In this document: piece after piece, positions 1-7,819 of the stretch | Position numbering within the stretch: the stretch's first letter is position 1 | Layout of the letters: each line of letters starts with the position of its first letter | Assembly: GCF_016583785.1 (NCBI RefSeq) | Contig: NZ_NRRU01000059.1 | Location: forward strand, 1 to 33,695 | Length of the DNA: 33,695 bases | Source of the DNA: Rubrivivax gelatinosus | Lineage (GTDB): Bacteria > Pseudomonadota > Gammaproteobacteria > Burkholderiales > Burkholderiaceae_C | Direction of reading: 5' to 3' | Program-made: the position numbers and the translations under genes | Notes under the pieces: model-generated | Database searches by the model: none | Seen by the model: the letters and a program-made list of their open reading frames with translations, nothing else | Told to the model about the DNA's origin: nothing

Positions 1-398
1 TTCATGGCCTGCGGCCGGGCGTCGGCCAGCGCCGTGCGTGCCAGCGCCCGGCCGCAGGCCATGAACACCGGCTCCAGCGCCTGCGGCGGTGGCAGGCCGG
101 CGGCGCCGGCGCCAGGGGGTTCGGCGTCCAGCAGCGCCTGCAGCAGCGTGTCGCCCAGCAGCACACGCGCTGCCTGCAGCCGCGCGCCGTCTATGCAGTG
201 CGCCAGCACGTCGGCGTGCCAAAACGCGCCCAGGCGCAGCAGCTGCGGGTCGGGGCCCTGCGGCGGCAGCGCCCAGGCCGGCCAGGCGGTGAGCAGGTCC
301 CAGTCGGGTGCGTCGCCGCCGGCGTGCCGCAGCGCCTGCGCCGCCCGCACGGCGAGTGCGGCACGCGCCAGCGCATCGCCGCTCGAGGCCGCGTTCAT
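1..398 (-). CDS. sctK: Type III secretion protein SctK (HrpB4/YscK-like), 3' part missing
   Basis: The reading frame opens with ATG at 398, overlapping the sctJ stop by ATGA, and runs without a stop for about 132 codons to the window edge, so the C-terminus is not seen. The stretch LLRLGAFWHADVLAHCIDG (about residues 66-84) followed by an Ala/Leu-rich helix resembles the SctK/HrpB4/YscK family, cytosolic accessory proteins of the injectisome sorting platform that link the SctQ pods to the inner ring. The call leans on position as well as sequence: sctI-sctJ-sctK is the standard order in Ysc- and Hrp-type operons. The product is rich in Ala, Leu and Pro with no membrane segment. The next genes to the left should be sctL and sctN if the family order holds. 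Confidence 0.72.
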   Translation of the reverse strand, partial: MNAASSGDALARAALAVRAAQALRHAGGDAPDWDLLTAWPAWALPPQGPDPQLLRLGAFWHADVLAHCIDGARLQAARVLLGDTLLQALLDAEPPGAGAAGLPPPQALEPVFMACGRALARTALADARPQAM

Positions 399-1186
399 GC
401 CGCGTCACCGCCGCCCAGCGGCAGCACCTCGGCACGTGCCGGCACGGTGTCGCCACGGCGGCGTTGCCACAGCCACAGCAGCGCGCCCAGCGCCAGCGCG
501 GCGCCGCCCAGCGCCGCGGCCCACAGCAGCGGCGTGCCCAGCCCGGCCAGCGCCGCCGCCGGGGCCGGCGCCGCGGCCGGTCCGGGCCAGGGTTCGGACG
601 GGAAGGTCAGCACCGTCACCTGCTCGTAGGGCAGGCCTTCGATCGCGTTGACCACCAGCGCCTTGATCGAGCCGATCTGCGGCGTCAGGTCGACACCGGG
701 CCGCAGTTTCAGGAAGACCGCCGCGGCCGACAGCTCGGGCTTCTCGGCGAAACGCCGCTTCTCGGGCACCGACAGGTGCACGCGGGCGAGCAGGACGCCG
801 TCGATGTTCTGCAGCGTGGCCTCCAGCTCCTGTGCCAAGGCGTGCATGAAGCGCGCGCGTTCCTCGAGCTGGGTGGTGACGAAACCTTCCTTCTTGAACA
901 GGCTGCCCAGGCTTTCGTGGTTTGCGCGCGGGTAGCCGGCGCCGTGCAGCACCTGGATGGCACGCGCGAACTCGCCGCCCGCCACCTGCAGCGCGTACTG
1001 GCCACCGTCGACACGCTGCTTGTTCGCGTCGATGCCGGCGTGGGTCAGCAGCGCGACCATCTCGTTGACCTCGCGTTCGTCGAGCTGGGCGTAAAGCTCC
1101 TCGCGGCCGCAGCCGGCGAGCGCGGCGGCGGCGGCGAGGGCCAGGGTCAGGCGCCTCAGGCGCGTGCGGGCGGTGGCGAGCGGCAT
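395..1186 (-). CDS. sctJ: Type III secretion inner-membrane ring lipoprotein SctJ
   Basis: A 263-residue SctJ/YscJ/PrgK/FliF-family protein that builds the inner-membrane ring of the injectisome in the periplasm. The N-terminus is a lipoprotein signal with lipobox LAGC and acylated Cys26. The periplasmic ring-building domain follows, with recognisable YscJ features: LDEREVNEMVALL near the start, SLFKKEGFVTT and ARVHLSVPEKRRF further on. A single membrane segment lies at about residues 219-240, followed by a short Arg-rich cytosolic tail. The ATG at 1186 was chosen because it puts the lipobox at the normal distance; a longer in-frame extension would read into sctI. The stop overlaps the start of sctK (ATGA), and sctI ends 7 bp upstream, consistent with translational coupling. 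Confidence 0.95.
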   Translation of the reverse strand: MPLATARTRLRRLTLALAAAAALAGCGREELYAQLDEREVNEMVALLTHAGIDANKQRVDGGQYALQVAGGEFARAIQVLHGAGYPRANHESLGSLFKKEGFVTTQLEERARFMHALAQELEATLQNIDGVLLARVHLSVPEKRRFAEKPELSAAAVFLKLRPGVDLTPQIGSIKALVVNAIEGLPYEQVTVLTFPSEPWPGPAAAPAPAAALAGLGTPLLWAAALGGAALALGALLWLWQRRRGDTVPARAEVLPLGGGDAA

Positions 1187-1193
1187 CGTGGCC

Positions 1194-1583
1194 TCAGGCC
1201 TGCTGGCGGAACAGCTGTTGCAGGCCGTCCGAAGTGCGGTTGGCGACATTGGCCGTGAGCTGGCTGTGGAACAGGAACTCCTGGCAGCGCACGGTGAGCA
1301 TCACCATCTCGCCGGGCGTCAGGTCGCTGCCTGCCTGCATCGCCGCGCGTGCGTGCTGCGACAGCGTCGACGCCTCGGTGTTGATCTGCTCGAGCGGGCG
1401 GAACAAGGCCTTCATCGTCTCGCTGCTGGCCTGCGTGTGCTGCGCCTGCAGCGGCTGGCCGGCGCGTGCCAGCGCTTCGTTGAAGGCCGACAGGTCGGTG
1501 AGCGAGACGCCCCAGCCGGCCTGCACCGGCGACGGGGAGATCTGCACCGCGCTGGCGGCGACGGGGAGGACCGAGGACGTCAT
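1194..1583 (-). CDS. sctI: Type III secretion inner rod protein SctI (HrpB2/YscI family)
   Basis: A 129-residue protein whose C-terminal half carries the signature of the inner-rod family: EMVMLTVRCQEFLFHSQL, then NVANRTSDGLQQLFRQQ at the extreme C-terminus. SctI forms the short adapter between the export gate and the needle and is itself an early secreted substrate. The N-terminal half is polar and variable, as expected for a secretion signal. The C-terminal motif looks closest to the HrpB2 version known from Ralstonia-type systems. It sits 16 bp downstream of the needle-like gene and 7 bp before sctJ, the usual place for the rod gene. Confidence 0.92.
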   Translation of the reverse strand: MTSSVLPVAASAVQISPSPVQAGWGVSLTDLSAFNEALARAGQPLQAQHTQASSETMKALFRPLEQINTEASTLSQHARAAMQAGSDLTPGEMVMLTVRCQEFLFHSQLTANVANRTSDGLQQLFRQQA

Positions 1584-1599
1584 GCCGGGCCTCGCGCCG

Positions 1600-1890
1600 T
1601 CACTGCTTGCGCGCCATGGTTTCGAGCGCCGTGCCCACCGACGAGATCGCGGTGTGCGCGCTCTGCGCCAGGAAGCCCATCTGCTGCGACTGCGCCGTCA
1701 GCTGCGTGATCGTCGCCGGCCGGTCGTCGCCGCCGTTGATCAGCGCCGCGGTGGCTTCCATCTCGGTGGCCTTGGCGTCCAGGGCCTTGCCCCAGGCTTC
1801 GGCCATCAGTTCGTACCACTTGCTGCCGGTCTCCTGGCTGCCGGCGGCGGTGTTGGCGGCCAGCGTGGTGGCCTGGATCGATTGCGTCAT
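1600..1890 (-). CDS. Putative type III secretion needle subunit (SctF position)
   Basis: A small protein of 96 residues, predicted largely helical, between sctD and sctI, where the needle gene is expected. Two helices are apparent: one containing KWYELMAEAWGKALD (about 24-38) and a C-terminal one ending in LETMARKQ. They are separated by a Gly/Asp turn (NGGDDRPA, about 52-59), which fits the helical-hairpin plan of needle subunits. The primary sequence does not show the typical PrgI/YscF C-terminus, and 96 residues is slightly longer than most needles (about 80). The ATG at 1890 has a GAGGAGCAACC ribosome-binding context just upstream. A filament subunit or a chaperone is possible. Identity as SctF is inferred from size, fold plan and position. 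Confidence 0.6.
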   Translation of the reverse strand: MTQSIQATTLAANTAAGSQETGSKWYELMAEAWGKALDAKATEMEATAALINGGDDRPATITQLTAQSQQMGFLAQSAHTAISSVGTALETMARKQ

Positions 1891-1918
1891 GGTTGCTCCT
1901 CGTGGTGGTCGTGGGGGG

Positions 1919-3061
1919 TCAGAAAACGATGGCCGAGCGTTCGCCTTCGCGTTCGAGCTCGACGCGGCTGCCGGCGATGGCCTCGATGCGGTGGCCGGTG
2001 GGCAGCAGCGCGCCGACGAAGTAGCGTGTGCCGTCGGCGGTGACGACATAGGGCTCGCTGCCAGCGACGATGGAGGCGACCCGTTTGCCCGCGTCCTCCA
2101 GCGCCGGCACCGGGCTCGGGCTGCGCCGCGGCGGCTCGTTGACGGCCTGCAGGCCCTGCAGCCCGGGCACGTCGCCGCGCACGCGGCGTTCGATGCCGGC
2201 CAGCGGCGCCGGGTCGGCGACTGCGGTGTGCACCTGCATCACGCCGGCGCCCGCCGGCCGCACCTCGGCCTGCACGCCGTGCACGCGGTAGACGTCCTCG
2301 ATCGTGTGCACGATGGTTTCGTTGACCCAGACGTCCAGCCGTGCGCCCAGCCCCTGGCCCGCGAGCAACTGCTCGGCGCGGCTGCGCTGGGCGAGGGTGT
2401 CGAAGTAACCGCGCACGACGAGGCCGTCGGCTTCGGCCGTGACGCTGACGCTGCCCAGCCCGGCCGAGGCCAGCAGCGCCTGGGCACGCTGCGCGCGCTG
2501 CTGCGCCGTCGGCGCCGCCGGGCTGGTGAGCATCGCCAGCGCCAGCAGCGACAGCGACGCCGCAGCCAGCGCGGCGCCGCCGATCCGCAACCCGCGGCCC
2601 CAGCGCCGCAGACGGTCCGGCACGACCGCCGGCGCCGGCGCGGCGGCGGGCATGGCGCCACCGTTTTCCAGCTCGGGCCAGGCGGCGCTGTCGGCCGGGC
2701 CGGCGGCCAGCCGGGTGCCGTCGATCTCCAGCGCCTGCAGCGGCGCCAGCAGCAGGCTCTGGCCGGCGGCCAGCCGGCGCCGGCCGCAGCACACGCTGCC
2801 GGCCGTCACCTGCAGCTGCAGCCGGCCGTCGGCCTGCAGCCTGAGCACGAGTTCGGCCGCGTCCGCGCTGTCGGCGCCGCCGGCGCGCAGCAGCACGTCG
2901 CTGCCCCAGTGCCGGCCGATGCGGTAGTCGCGCCCGGCCTCGAGTGCGAAGCGCGCACCGCGCTGCGGGCCGTCGAGCACGCGCAGCTCGTGCGCGGCCG
3001 GCGTCCCGCCGGCCATTGCCAGCGGACGAGAACGGGCCGCGAACCAGTCCTGCGGGCTCAT
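1919..3061 (-). CDS. sctD: Type III secretion inner-membrane ring protein SctD
   Basis: A 380-residue protein with the SctD/YscD architecture: an N-terminal cytosolic FHA-like domain (about 25-120, with RIGRHWGSDVLL at 47-58), one transmembrane helix (about 158-179) and a periplasmic part with BON-like ring-building repeats (for example the segments around GLVVRGYFDTLAQR and IVHTIEDVYRVHG). SctD forms the outer of the two inner-membrane rings, around SctJ, and contacts the secretin. A Cys-Cys pair at residues 91-92 in the FHA region is a small oddity. The ATG overlaps the sctC stop (ATGA). A gap of 28 bp separates its stop from the needle-like gene, which has its own good ribosome-binding site. 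Confidence 0.9.
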   Translation of the reverse strand: MSPQDWFAARSRPLAMAGGTPAAHELRVLDGPQRGARFALEAGRDYRIGRHWGSDVLLRAGGADSADAAELVLRLQADGRLQLQVTAGSVCCGRRRLAAGQSLLLAPLQALEIDGTRLAAGPADSAAWPELENGGAMPAAAPAPAVVPDRLRRWGRGLRIGGAALAAASLSLLALAMLTSPAAPTAQQRAQRAQALLASAGLGSVSVTAEADGLVVRGYFDTLAQRSRAEQLLAGQGLGARLDVWVNETIVHTIEDVYRVHGVQAEVRPAGAGVMQVHTAVADPAPLAGIERRVRGDVPGLQGLQAVNEPPRRSPSPVPALEDAGKRVASIVAGSEPYVVTADGTRYFVGALLPTGHRIEAIAGSRVELEREGERSAIVF

Positions 3062-4812
3062 CACCGGGTCTCCGTCGTGCCGGCCGCGGGCGCCGCGGCC
3101 GCGCTGCGCCGTGCCGGCACCAGGCGCGGCGAGATCAGGAACAGGCGCTCGGTGCGGCGCATGCTGTCGACGCTGCTCTTGAACAGATTGCCCAGCAGCG
3201 GGATGTCGCCGAGAAAGGGCACCTTGGTGACGCCGTTGCTGCTGGATTCGCGCGTCAGGCCGCCGACGAGCAGGCTCTCGCCTTCGAAGATCAGCGCCTG
3301 GGTGTTGATCGACGCCCGCTCGACCACCGGGATCTGGTCGACCTGCTGCTGCGACAGCGCGCCGTCCTCGATCGCCACCAGCAGCTTGATGCGCACGCCA
3401 CCGTCGTCGCGGAAGACGTGCGGCGTCACGCGCAGCGTCGTGCCGGCCGAGACCGAGAACAGGTCCACGTCCTCGCGCCCGGCGACACGCACGTAGAAGG
3501 TGCGGCTGGTGTCGAACACGGCCTCGACGTCCGACAGCGTCAGCACCTGCGGGCTGGACACCACCTTGGCCGCGCCCTGGTCCTGCAGCGCGTTGATGCG
3601 CAGCGCCAGCTCGTCGCCGCCGCCCAGCACCGCCGACAGGAAGCCGCCCTTGCCCTGCGGCGTGATGTCCTGCGGCCGCTGCGCGCCCGACAGCAGCAGG
3701 TCGCTGTCGCTGCCGTTGCCGAAGAGCAGCGAGGAGCGGCCGCTGGACAGGCGCCAGTTGACGCCCAGCTCGCGCAGCCGGTCGGTGTCGATGTCGACGA
3801 TGCGGGCCTCGATCTCCAGCGCCTGCGGCTCGACGTCGAGCGCGCCGATCAGCTGCCGGTACTGCGGCAGGCGCAGCGGGTCGTCGCGCACGATGACGGC
3901 GTTGAGCCGGGTGTCGGCCTCCACCCGCGCCTGCGAGACGTCGACCAGGCGCAGCGCCGCGCCCTCGGCCGCGGCAGCGGCCGGCAGCGGCGCGCCACCA
4001 CCGTAGGCCGCCAGCAGCGCCGCCGCCGACGAGCCCGCCGGCGCCGTGCCCGCTGCCTGCGCCGCCAGGCCCTGGCCGCGCAGCTTGGGCACCGTGCTCG
4101 GGGCGGCGCGTTCGTTGGTGCTGACCTCGATGCGGCTGCGTGCGTTGCCGGTCATCAGCGCACGAACGATCGAGGCCACGCCGGGCACGACGACGTCGCG
4201 GCCGCCGAAGCTGATGGCGACGTCGTGGGCCCAGGCATAACGCAGGAAGTGAACCTCGAATCCCTGCGGCGCTGCGGCCGCGGCCTGCGCCCGCTGGCCC
4301 TGCGCCAGTTCCTCGACCTGGGCGAGGAAACGCGGCGTGCCGGCGGCCACCAGCGTGCCTTCGGCGGTGCTGCGCAGCGTGTGGCGGGCGTCGAGCATGT
4401 GCAGCTCGAGCGCGCTGCGCCGCACCTGGGCGGCGAGCTGCGGCGTCATCGGCAGCGTGCGCGTGCCGAGCTCGGCCGGCGTGTAGACGTGGACGACGGC
4501 GCCGTCGTAGTAGGCGACGAGGTTGAAGCTGCGCGCGAGCTTGTTCCAGATGGCCTCGGCGCGGCCTTCGAAGTTGCCGTTGACGGCGCCGCGCAGCTTG
4601 TCGCTCACCGCCACCGGCACGTCGACCTGGCCGAACAGGTCTTCGAGGAACGGCGCCACCGGCTGCTCGCGCGCGGTCAGCTGCACGCTGCGCTCGGCGA
4701 AGGGGATGGGCGCGGCCGGCACGGCGCCGGGTGCGAGGCCGGCGACGACCAGGGCGAATGCCGCGAGGCGGCGGCGGGGCAGGGGACGGGTCATCTCGGG
4801 GCGTGGGCTCAT
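3061..4812 (-). CDS. sctC: Type III secretion outer-membrane secretin SctC
   Basis: A 583-residue secretin that forms the outer-membrane ring of the injectisome. It has a Sec signal peptide (about 1-34, cleavage near VPAAP), an STN/N0 domain (about 45-115), N1/N3-type repeats interrupted by an Ala/Gly-rich low-complexity insert (about 245-290), and a C-terminal secretin domain with the hallmark VPFLGDIPLLGNLF at 531-544. INTQALIFEGESLLVGG lies just before. No extended pilotin-binding tail is visible; the C-terminus is a short Ala/Arg-rich tail. The start at 4812 overlaps the sctV stop (ATGA); a second ATG lies six codons further in. The stop overlaps the sctD start in the same way. Confidence 0.95.
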   Translation of the reverse strand: MSPRPEMTRPLPRRRLAAFALVVAGLAPGAVPAAPIPFAERSVQLTAREQPVAPFLEDLFGQVDVPVAVSDKLRGAVNGNFEGRAEAIWNKLARSFNLVAYYDGAVVHVYTPAELGTRTLPMTPQLAAQVRRSALELHMLDARHTLRSTAEGTLVAAGTPRFLAQVEELAQGQRAQAAAAAPQGFEVHFLRYAWAHDVAISFGGRDVVVPGVASIVRALMTGNARSRIEVSTNERAAPSTVPKLRGQGLAAQAAGTAPAGSSAAALLAAYGGGAPLPAAAAAEGAALRLVDVSQARVEADTRLNAVIVRDDPLRLPQYRQLIGALDVEPQALEIEARIVDIDTDRLRELGVNWRLSSGRSSLLFGNGSDSDLLLSGAQRPQDITPQGKGGFLSAVLGGGDELALRINALQDQGAAKVVSSPQVLTLSDVEAVFDTSRTFYVRVAGREDVDLFSVSAGTTLRVTPHVFRDDGGVRIKLLVAIEDGALSQQQVDQIPVVERASINTQALIFEGESLLVGGLTRESSSNGVTKVPFLGDIPLLGNLFKSSVDSMRRTERLFLISPRLVPARRSAAAAPAAGTTETR

Positions 4813-6794
4813 GCGGCTTCGAGCTGCACCGCCGGCTCGTCGCCGACACGCGCCAGCACCTCCAGGCGCAGCGTCGGCATCAGCTCGTGGTAGCTCAGCA
4901 CGGGGGTGTCGAAACAATCGGCCTCGATCAGCTTGCGCACGTGGCGGCGCAGGTCGACGGCGGTCAGCACGGCTGCGGGCCGGCAGCCGTGCACCGCCTG
5001 CGCCAGGCGCTGCATCACCGCCTGGGCCTCGGCCGGGTCCAGCGCCAGCGTCGCCTGGCCGTTGTTCACGCGCACCGCGGCGCGCAGCCGGTCCTCGAAG
5101 TCGGGCGTCAGCAGCAGCGCGCGCAGCACGCCCTCGGGCGCGGCGCGGTGGCTGGTCTGGCGCCGCAGCGCGATGCGCGCCATCTCGGTGAGCGCAAACA
5201 CGTCCTTCTCGCGCTGCGCGGCGTCGGCCAGCGCCTCGAGGATGTCGCGCAGGTTGCGGATCGGCACCTCCTCCTCGACCAGGCGGCGCAGCACCTCGGC
5301 CAGGCGCGCCAGCGGCAGCGCCCGCAGCGCCTCCTTGACGACGTCGGGGTAGTCGGCCGCGGCGCGTGCCAGCAGCGCCCCGGCTTCCTGGGTGCCGAGG
5401 AAGAGCGCGGCGTGACGGCGCAGCGCCTGGTGGCAGGCTTCGGCCAGTGCCGCCGGCAGCGGCGCCGGCGGCAGCGGGCCCGCGGCCACCGGCACCTCGA
5501 AGGCCAGCAGCCGCCACGACTGGGCGGTGGGTGCGGCGCCGGCTGCGGGCAGCACCGGGTGCACGGCGATGCGCGGCAGCAGCAGGCCGAGCTGCAGCTG
5601 GAAGCGCTCGAGCACACCCAGCAGCGACTGCACCAATGCACGCGCCGAGGCCGCGTCCAGCGCCGCGTGCGGCAGCTCCAGCAGCAGCGGCACGGCGGGA
5701 CGGGCTTCGGGCACCGCGGTCGCCAGCACACGCGGCGCGGCTTCGTCGCCGCGCCGCAGCGGGCGCAGCAGCGGCGCCAGCCGGCGGCCCAGCGCCTGGC
5801 GCAGCGTGATCGTCAGCAGCACGCCAGCGGCCAGCAGCACCGCGGCCAGGCCGAGGAAGACCAGCGCCGGGAAACCCGGCACCGCGGCCAGCAGCACGCA
5901 CAGGCCCCCGGCCACCAGCAGCACGCGCGGCTTGGCCGCGATCTGGCGGCCGATGGCGTCGCCCAGGTGGCGGTCGCGTTCTTCGTCGGTGGCGCGCGTG
6001 ACCAGCAGGCCGGCCGACATCGCGCCCAGCAGCGCCGGGATCTGCGCCACCAGGCCTTCGCCTATCGTCAGGATCGAGTAGGTGTGCATCGCCGCGGCGA
6101 GCGTCATGTCCTTCTGCAGCACGCCGATCGCCAGCCCGCCGAGCACGTTGATGACGACGATGACGATGCTGGCGATGGCGTCGCCCTTGACGAACTTCAT
6201 CGCGCCGTCGAGGCTGCCGTGCAGCTTGCTCTCGAGCTCCAGCTCGCGCCGGCGGCGGCGTGCCTCGTCCTTGTCGATCAGCCCGGAGCGCAGGTCGGAG
6301 TCGATCGACAGCTGCTTGCCCGGCATCGCGTCGAGCGTGAAGCGCGCGGCGACCTCGGCCACGCGTTCGGCACCCTTGGCGATGACGATGAACTGGACCA
6401 CGGTGATGATCAGGAAGACCACCAGCCCGACGACCAGGTTGCCGCCGGCGACCATGCGCCCGAAGGTGTCGATGATGTGGCCGGCGTGCGCCTCCAGCAG
6501 GATCAGCCGCGTCGTCGCGATCGACAGCGCCAGCCGGAACAGCGTGGTGATCAGCAGCACGCTGGGGAAGACCGAGAACTCCAGCGGCGAGCGCACGTAG
6601 ATCGCCACCAGCAGCAGCACGGCGCCGCTGCAGATGTTGACCGCCACCAGCACGTCCACCAGCAGCGGCGGCAGCGGCAGCACCATCAGCGCGACGATCA
6701 GCACGACGCCGGCGACCAGCGCCAGGTCGCCGTAGCGCGACAACAGGCTGCCGCGCGCCGTGCCCGCCGACGCGAAATAGGCGGCCAGGCTCAT
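4809..6794 (-). CDS. sctV: Type III secretion export-gate protein SctV
   Basis: A 661-residue FHIPEP-family protein, the large export-gate component homologous to flagellar FlhA. The N-terminal half (about 1-330) has several hydrophobic helices and the family signature around FPSVLLITTLFRLALSIATTR and VQFIVIAKGAERVAEVAARF, including the conserved cytosolic FHIPEP loop with MPGKQLSIDSDLRSG. The C-terminal cytosolic domain forms the nonameric ring that receives chaperone-substrate complexes; EEEVPIRNLRDILEAL is a typical conserved stretch there. The ATG at 6794 overlaps the stop of the lytic transglycosylase gene. The gene is clearly of the injectisome type from its neighbours; a flagellar FlhA would be expected next to flhB. 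Confidence 0.96.
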   Translation of the reverse strand: MSLAAYFASAGTARGSLLSRYGDLALVAGVVLIVALMVLPLPPLLVDVLVAVNICSGAVLLLVAIYVRSPLEFSVFPSVLLITTLFRLALSIATTRLILLEAHAGHIIDTFGRMVAGGNLVVGLVVFLIITVVQFIVIAKGAERVAEVAARFTLDAMPGKQLSIDSDLRSGLIDKDEARRRRRELELESKLHGSLDGAMKFVKGDAIASIVIVVINVLGGLAIGVLQKDMTLAAAMHTYSILTIGEGLVAQIPALLGAMSAGLLVTRATDEERDRHLGDAIGRQIAAKPRVLLVAGGLCVLLAAVPGFPALVFLGLAAVLLAAGVLLTITLRQALGRRLAPLLRPLRRGDEAAPRVLATAVPEARPAVPLLLELPHAALDAASARALVQSLLGVLERFQLQLGLLLPRIAVHPVLPAAGAAPTAQSWRLLAFEVPVAAGPLPPAPLPAALAEACHQALRRHAALFLGTQEAGALLARAAADYPDVVKEALRALPLARLAEVLRRLVEEEVPIRNLRDILEALADAAQREKDVFALTEMARIALRRQTSHRAAPEGVLRALLLTPDFEDRLRAAVRVNNGQATLALDPAEAQAVMQRLAQAVHGCRPAAVLTAVDLRRHVRKLIEADCFDTPVLSYHELMPTLRLEVLARVGDEPAVQLEAA

Positions 6795-7576
6795 CGCGCG
6801 GCCGTGGGCAGCAGCGACTCGGCGGCGGTGCGCAGCCGGTCGTACTCGTGCAGCACCTGGCGCACGTAGTCCTGCGTCTCGCGGTAGGGCGGGATGCGCC
6901 GCCCGTGGCGCTCGACCGCGCCTTCGCCGGCGTTGTAGGCCGCCAGCACCAGCGGCAGTTCGCCCGGGTAACGCTGCTGCAGCCGGTGCAGGTGGCGCGC
7001 GCCGACGAGCAGGTTGGTGGCGGCGTCGTGCAGCGTGCCGGCGTCGCCGACGCCGTAGTGCGCCGCCGTCGCCGGCATCAGCTGCATCACGCCGCGCGCG
7101 CCGGCCGGCGACACCGCGCCGGCGTCGTGGCGCGACTCGACACGCGCGATCGCGTGCAGCAGCAGCGGGTCGACGTCCTGGATGCGGGCGACCTCGTCGA
7201 CCACCGGCGCCAGGCTCAGCGCGCGCCGCAGCGAGCTCGGCCAGGGCCTGTCCGCCGCAGCCGTGGCCGGCGTCGGCGCCGGTGCCGGCTCCGCCGGCGG
7301 CGCGCCGTAGAGCTGCAACTGCTGCGCCTGGCGTGCACGCGGCACCGGTTGCGGCGCTGGCGTGCCTTCGGCCGGCAGGCCGCAGGCGGCGCGGCCGAGG
7401 CTGAACTTGGCCCCCGCAGCGTCGCGCAGCGCGGCACAGGTGCCGGCGTCCAGGTCCGGTCCCGGACTGGCCGCGGTGGCGGCTGTCGCGGCGAGCAGCA
7501 GGACAGCCGGCCCGAAAGTGGCCTGCCTCAGGCAAGCCGGGATCGTCCCCAGGGCGCACGCCGGACCGAGTTGCAC
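6791..7576 (-). CDS. T3SS-associated lytic transglycosylase (SLT domain), GTG start
   Basis: A 261-residue periplasmic peptidoglycan lytic transglycosylase. The N-terminus has a hydrophobic signal (about 21-36). A Pro/Ala-rich linker (about 70-112) precedes a C-terminal SLT/goose-lysozyme-like domain with catalytic Glu147 in VESRHD, then GVMQLMP at 162-168 and AYNAGEG at 213-219. Enzymes of this kind open the cell wall for injectisome assembly (IagB/Hpa2/EtgA role). It is the first gene of the sct operon and overlaps sctV by ATGA, so production is tied to the gate protein. The start is GTG at 7576, supported by AGGGAG about 7 bases upstream; no ATG gives a better N-terminus. Confidence 0.88.
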   Translation of the reverse strand: MQLGPACALGTIPACLRQATFGPAVLLLAATAATAASPGPDLDAGTCAALRDAAGAKFSLGRAACGLPAEGTPAPQPVPRARQAQQLQLYGAPPAEPAPAPTPATAAADRPWPSSLRRALSLAPVVDEVARIQDVDPLLLHAIARVESRHDAGAVSPAGARGVMQLMPATAAHYGVGDAGTLHDAATNLLVGARHLHRLQQRYPGELPLVLAAYNAGEGAVERHGRRIPPYRETQDYVRQVLHEYDRLRTAAESLLPTAAR

Positions 7577-7819
7577 GCTGATCTCCCTTACCGCTTATGA
7601 CGGCGTTTGATTTGCCGGCGATGGTCTGTGCATTTCGTGACGGCCGTGAAATCGATCACGACGAATCGGTATCCAGCTGTGCGCCGTTTGCGCCCGGGAG
7701 CCCTTCTATAAGGGGGCAAACGGGTCCCCCTAGGAAACACGCGGTTGCACCCGTCGCGCTGGCGTACGGCGGCAGGCCCGACGATCGCGGCCCCAGCCTT
7801 CAACCGACCGCACGAGCCG
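7577..7819. promoter_or_regulatory. Divergent promoter region between the sct operon and sctU
   Basis: This 243-bp region has no gene and must hold the promoters of both T3SS transcription units. An inverted repeat TCGTGA (7635-7640), 15 bp spacer, TCACGA (7656-7661) could be an operator. A second, larger dyad pairs GTTTGCGCCC (7686-7695) with GGGGGCAAAC (7712-7721) at 9 of 10 positions, and contains CCCTT-CTAT-AAGGG (7701-7714). CCCCCT at 7726-7731 can pair with AGGGGG at 7711-7716, so two hairpins would compete if this is transcribed towards sctU. I found no convincing Hrp-type TTCG-N16-TTCG box, nor clear -35/-10 or -24/-12 pairs. Confidence 0.55.

Noticed and set aside
1607..3496. Long plus-strand frame opposite sctF, sctD and sctC
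   Set aside because: Low-complexity Arg/Ala/Gly protein with no recognisable motif, fully antisense to confirmed T3SS genes.
7620..7670. Possible Hrp-type TTCG-N16-TTCG box before the sct operon
   Set aside because: TTCG tetramers occur, but not at the required spacing on either strand.
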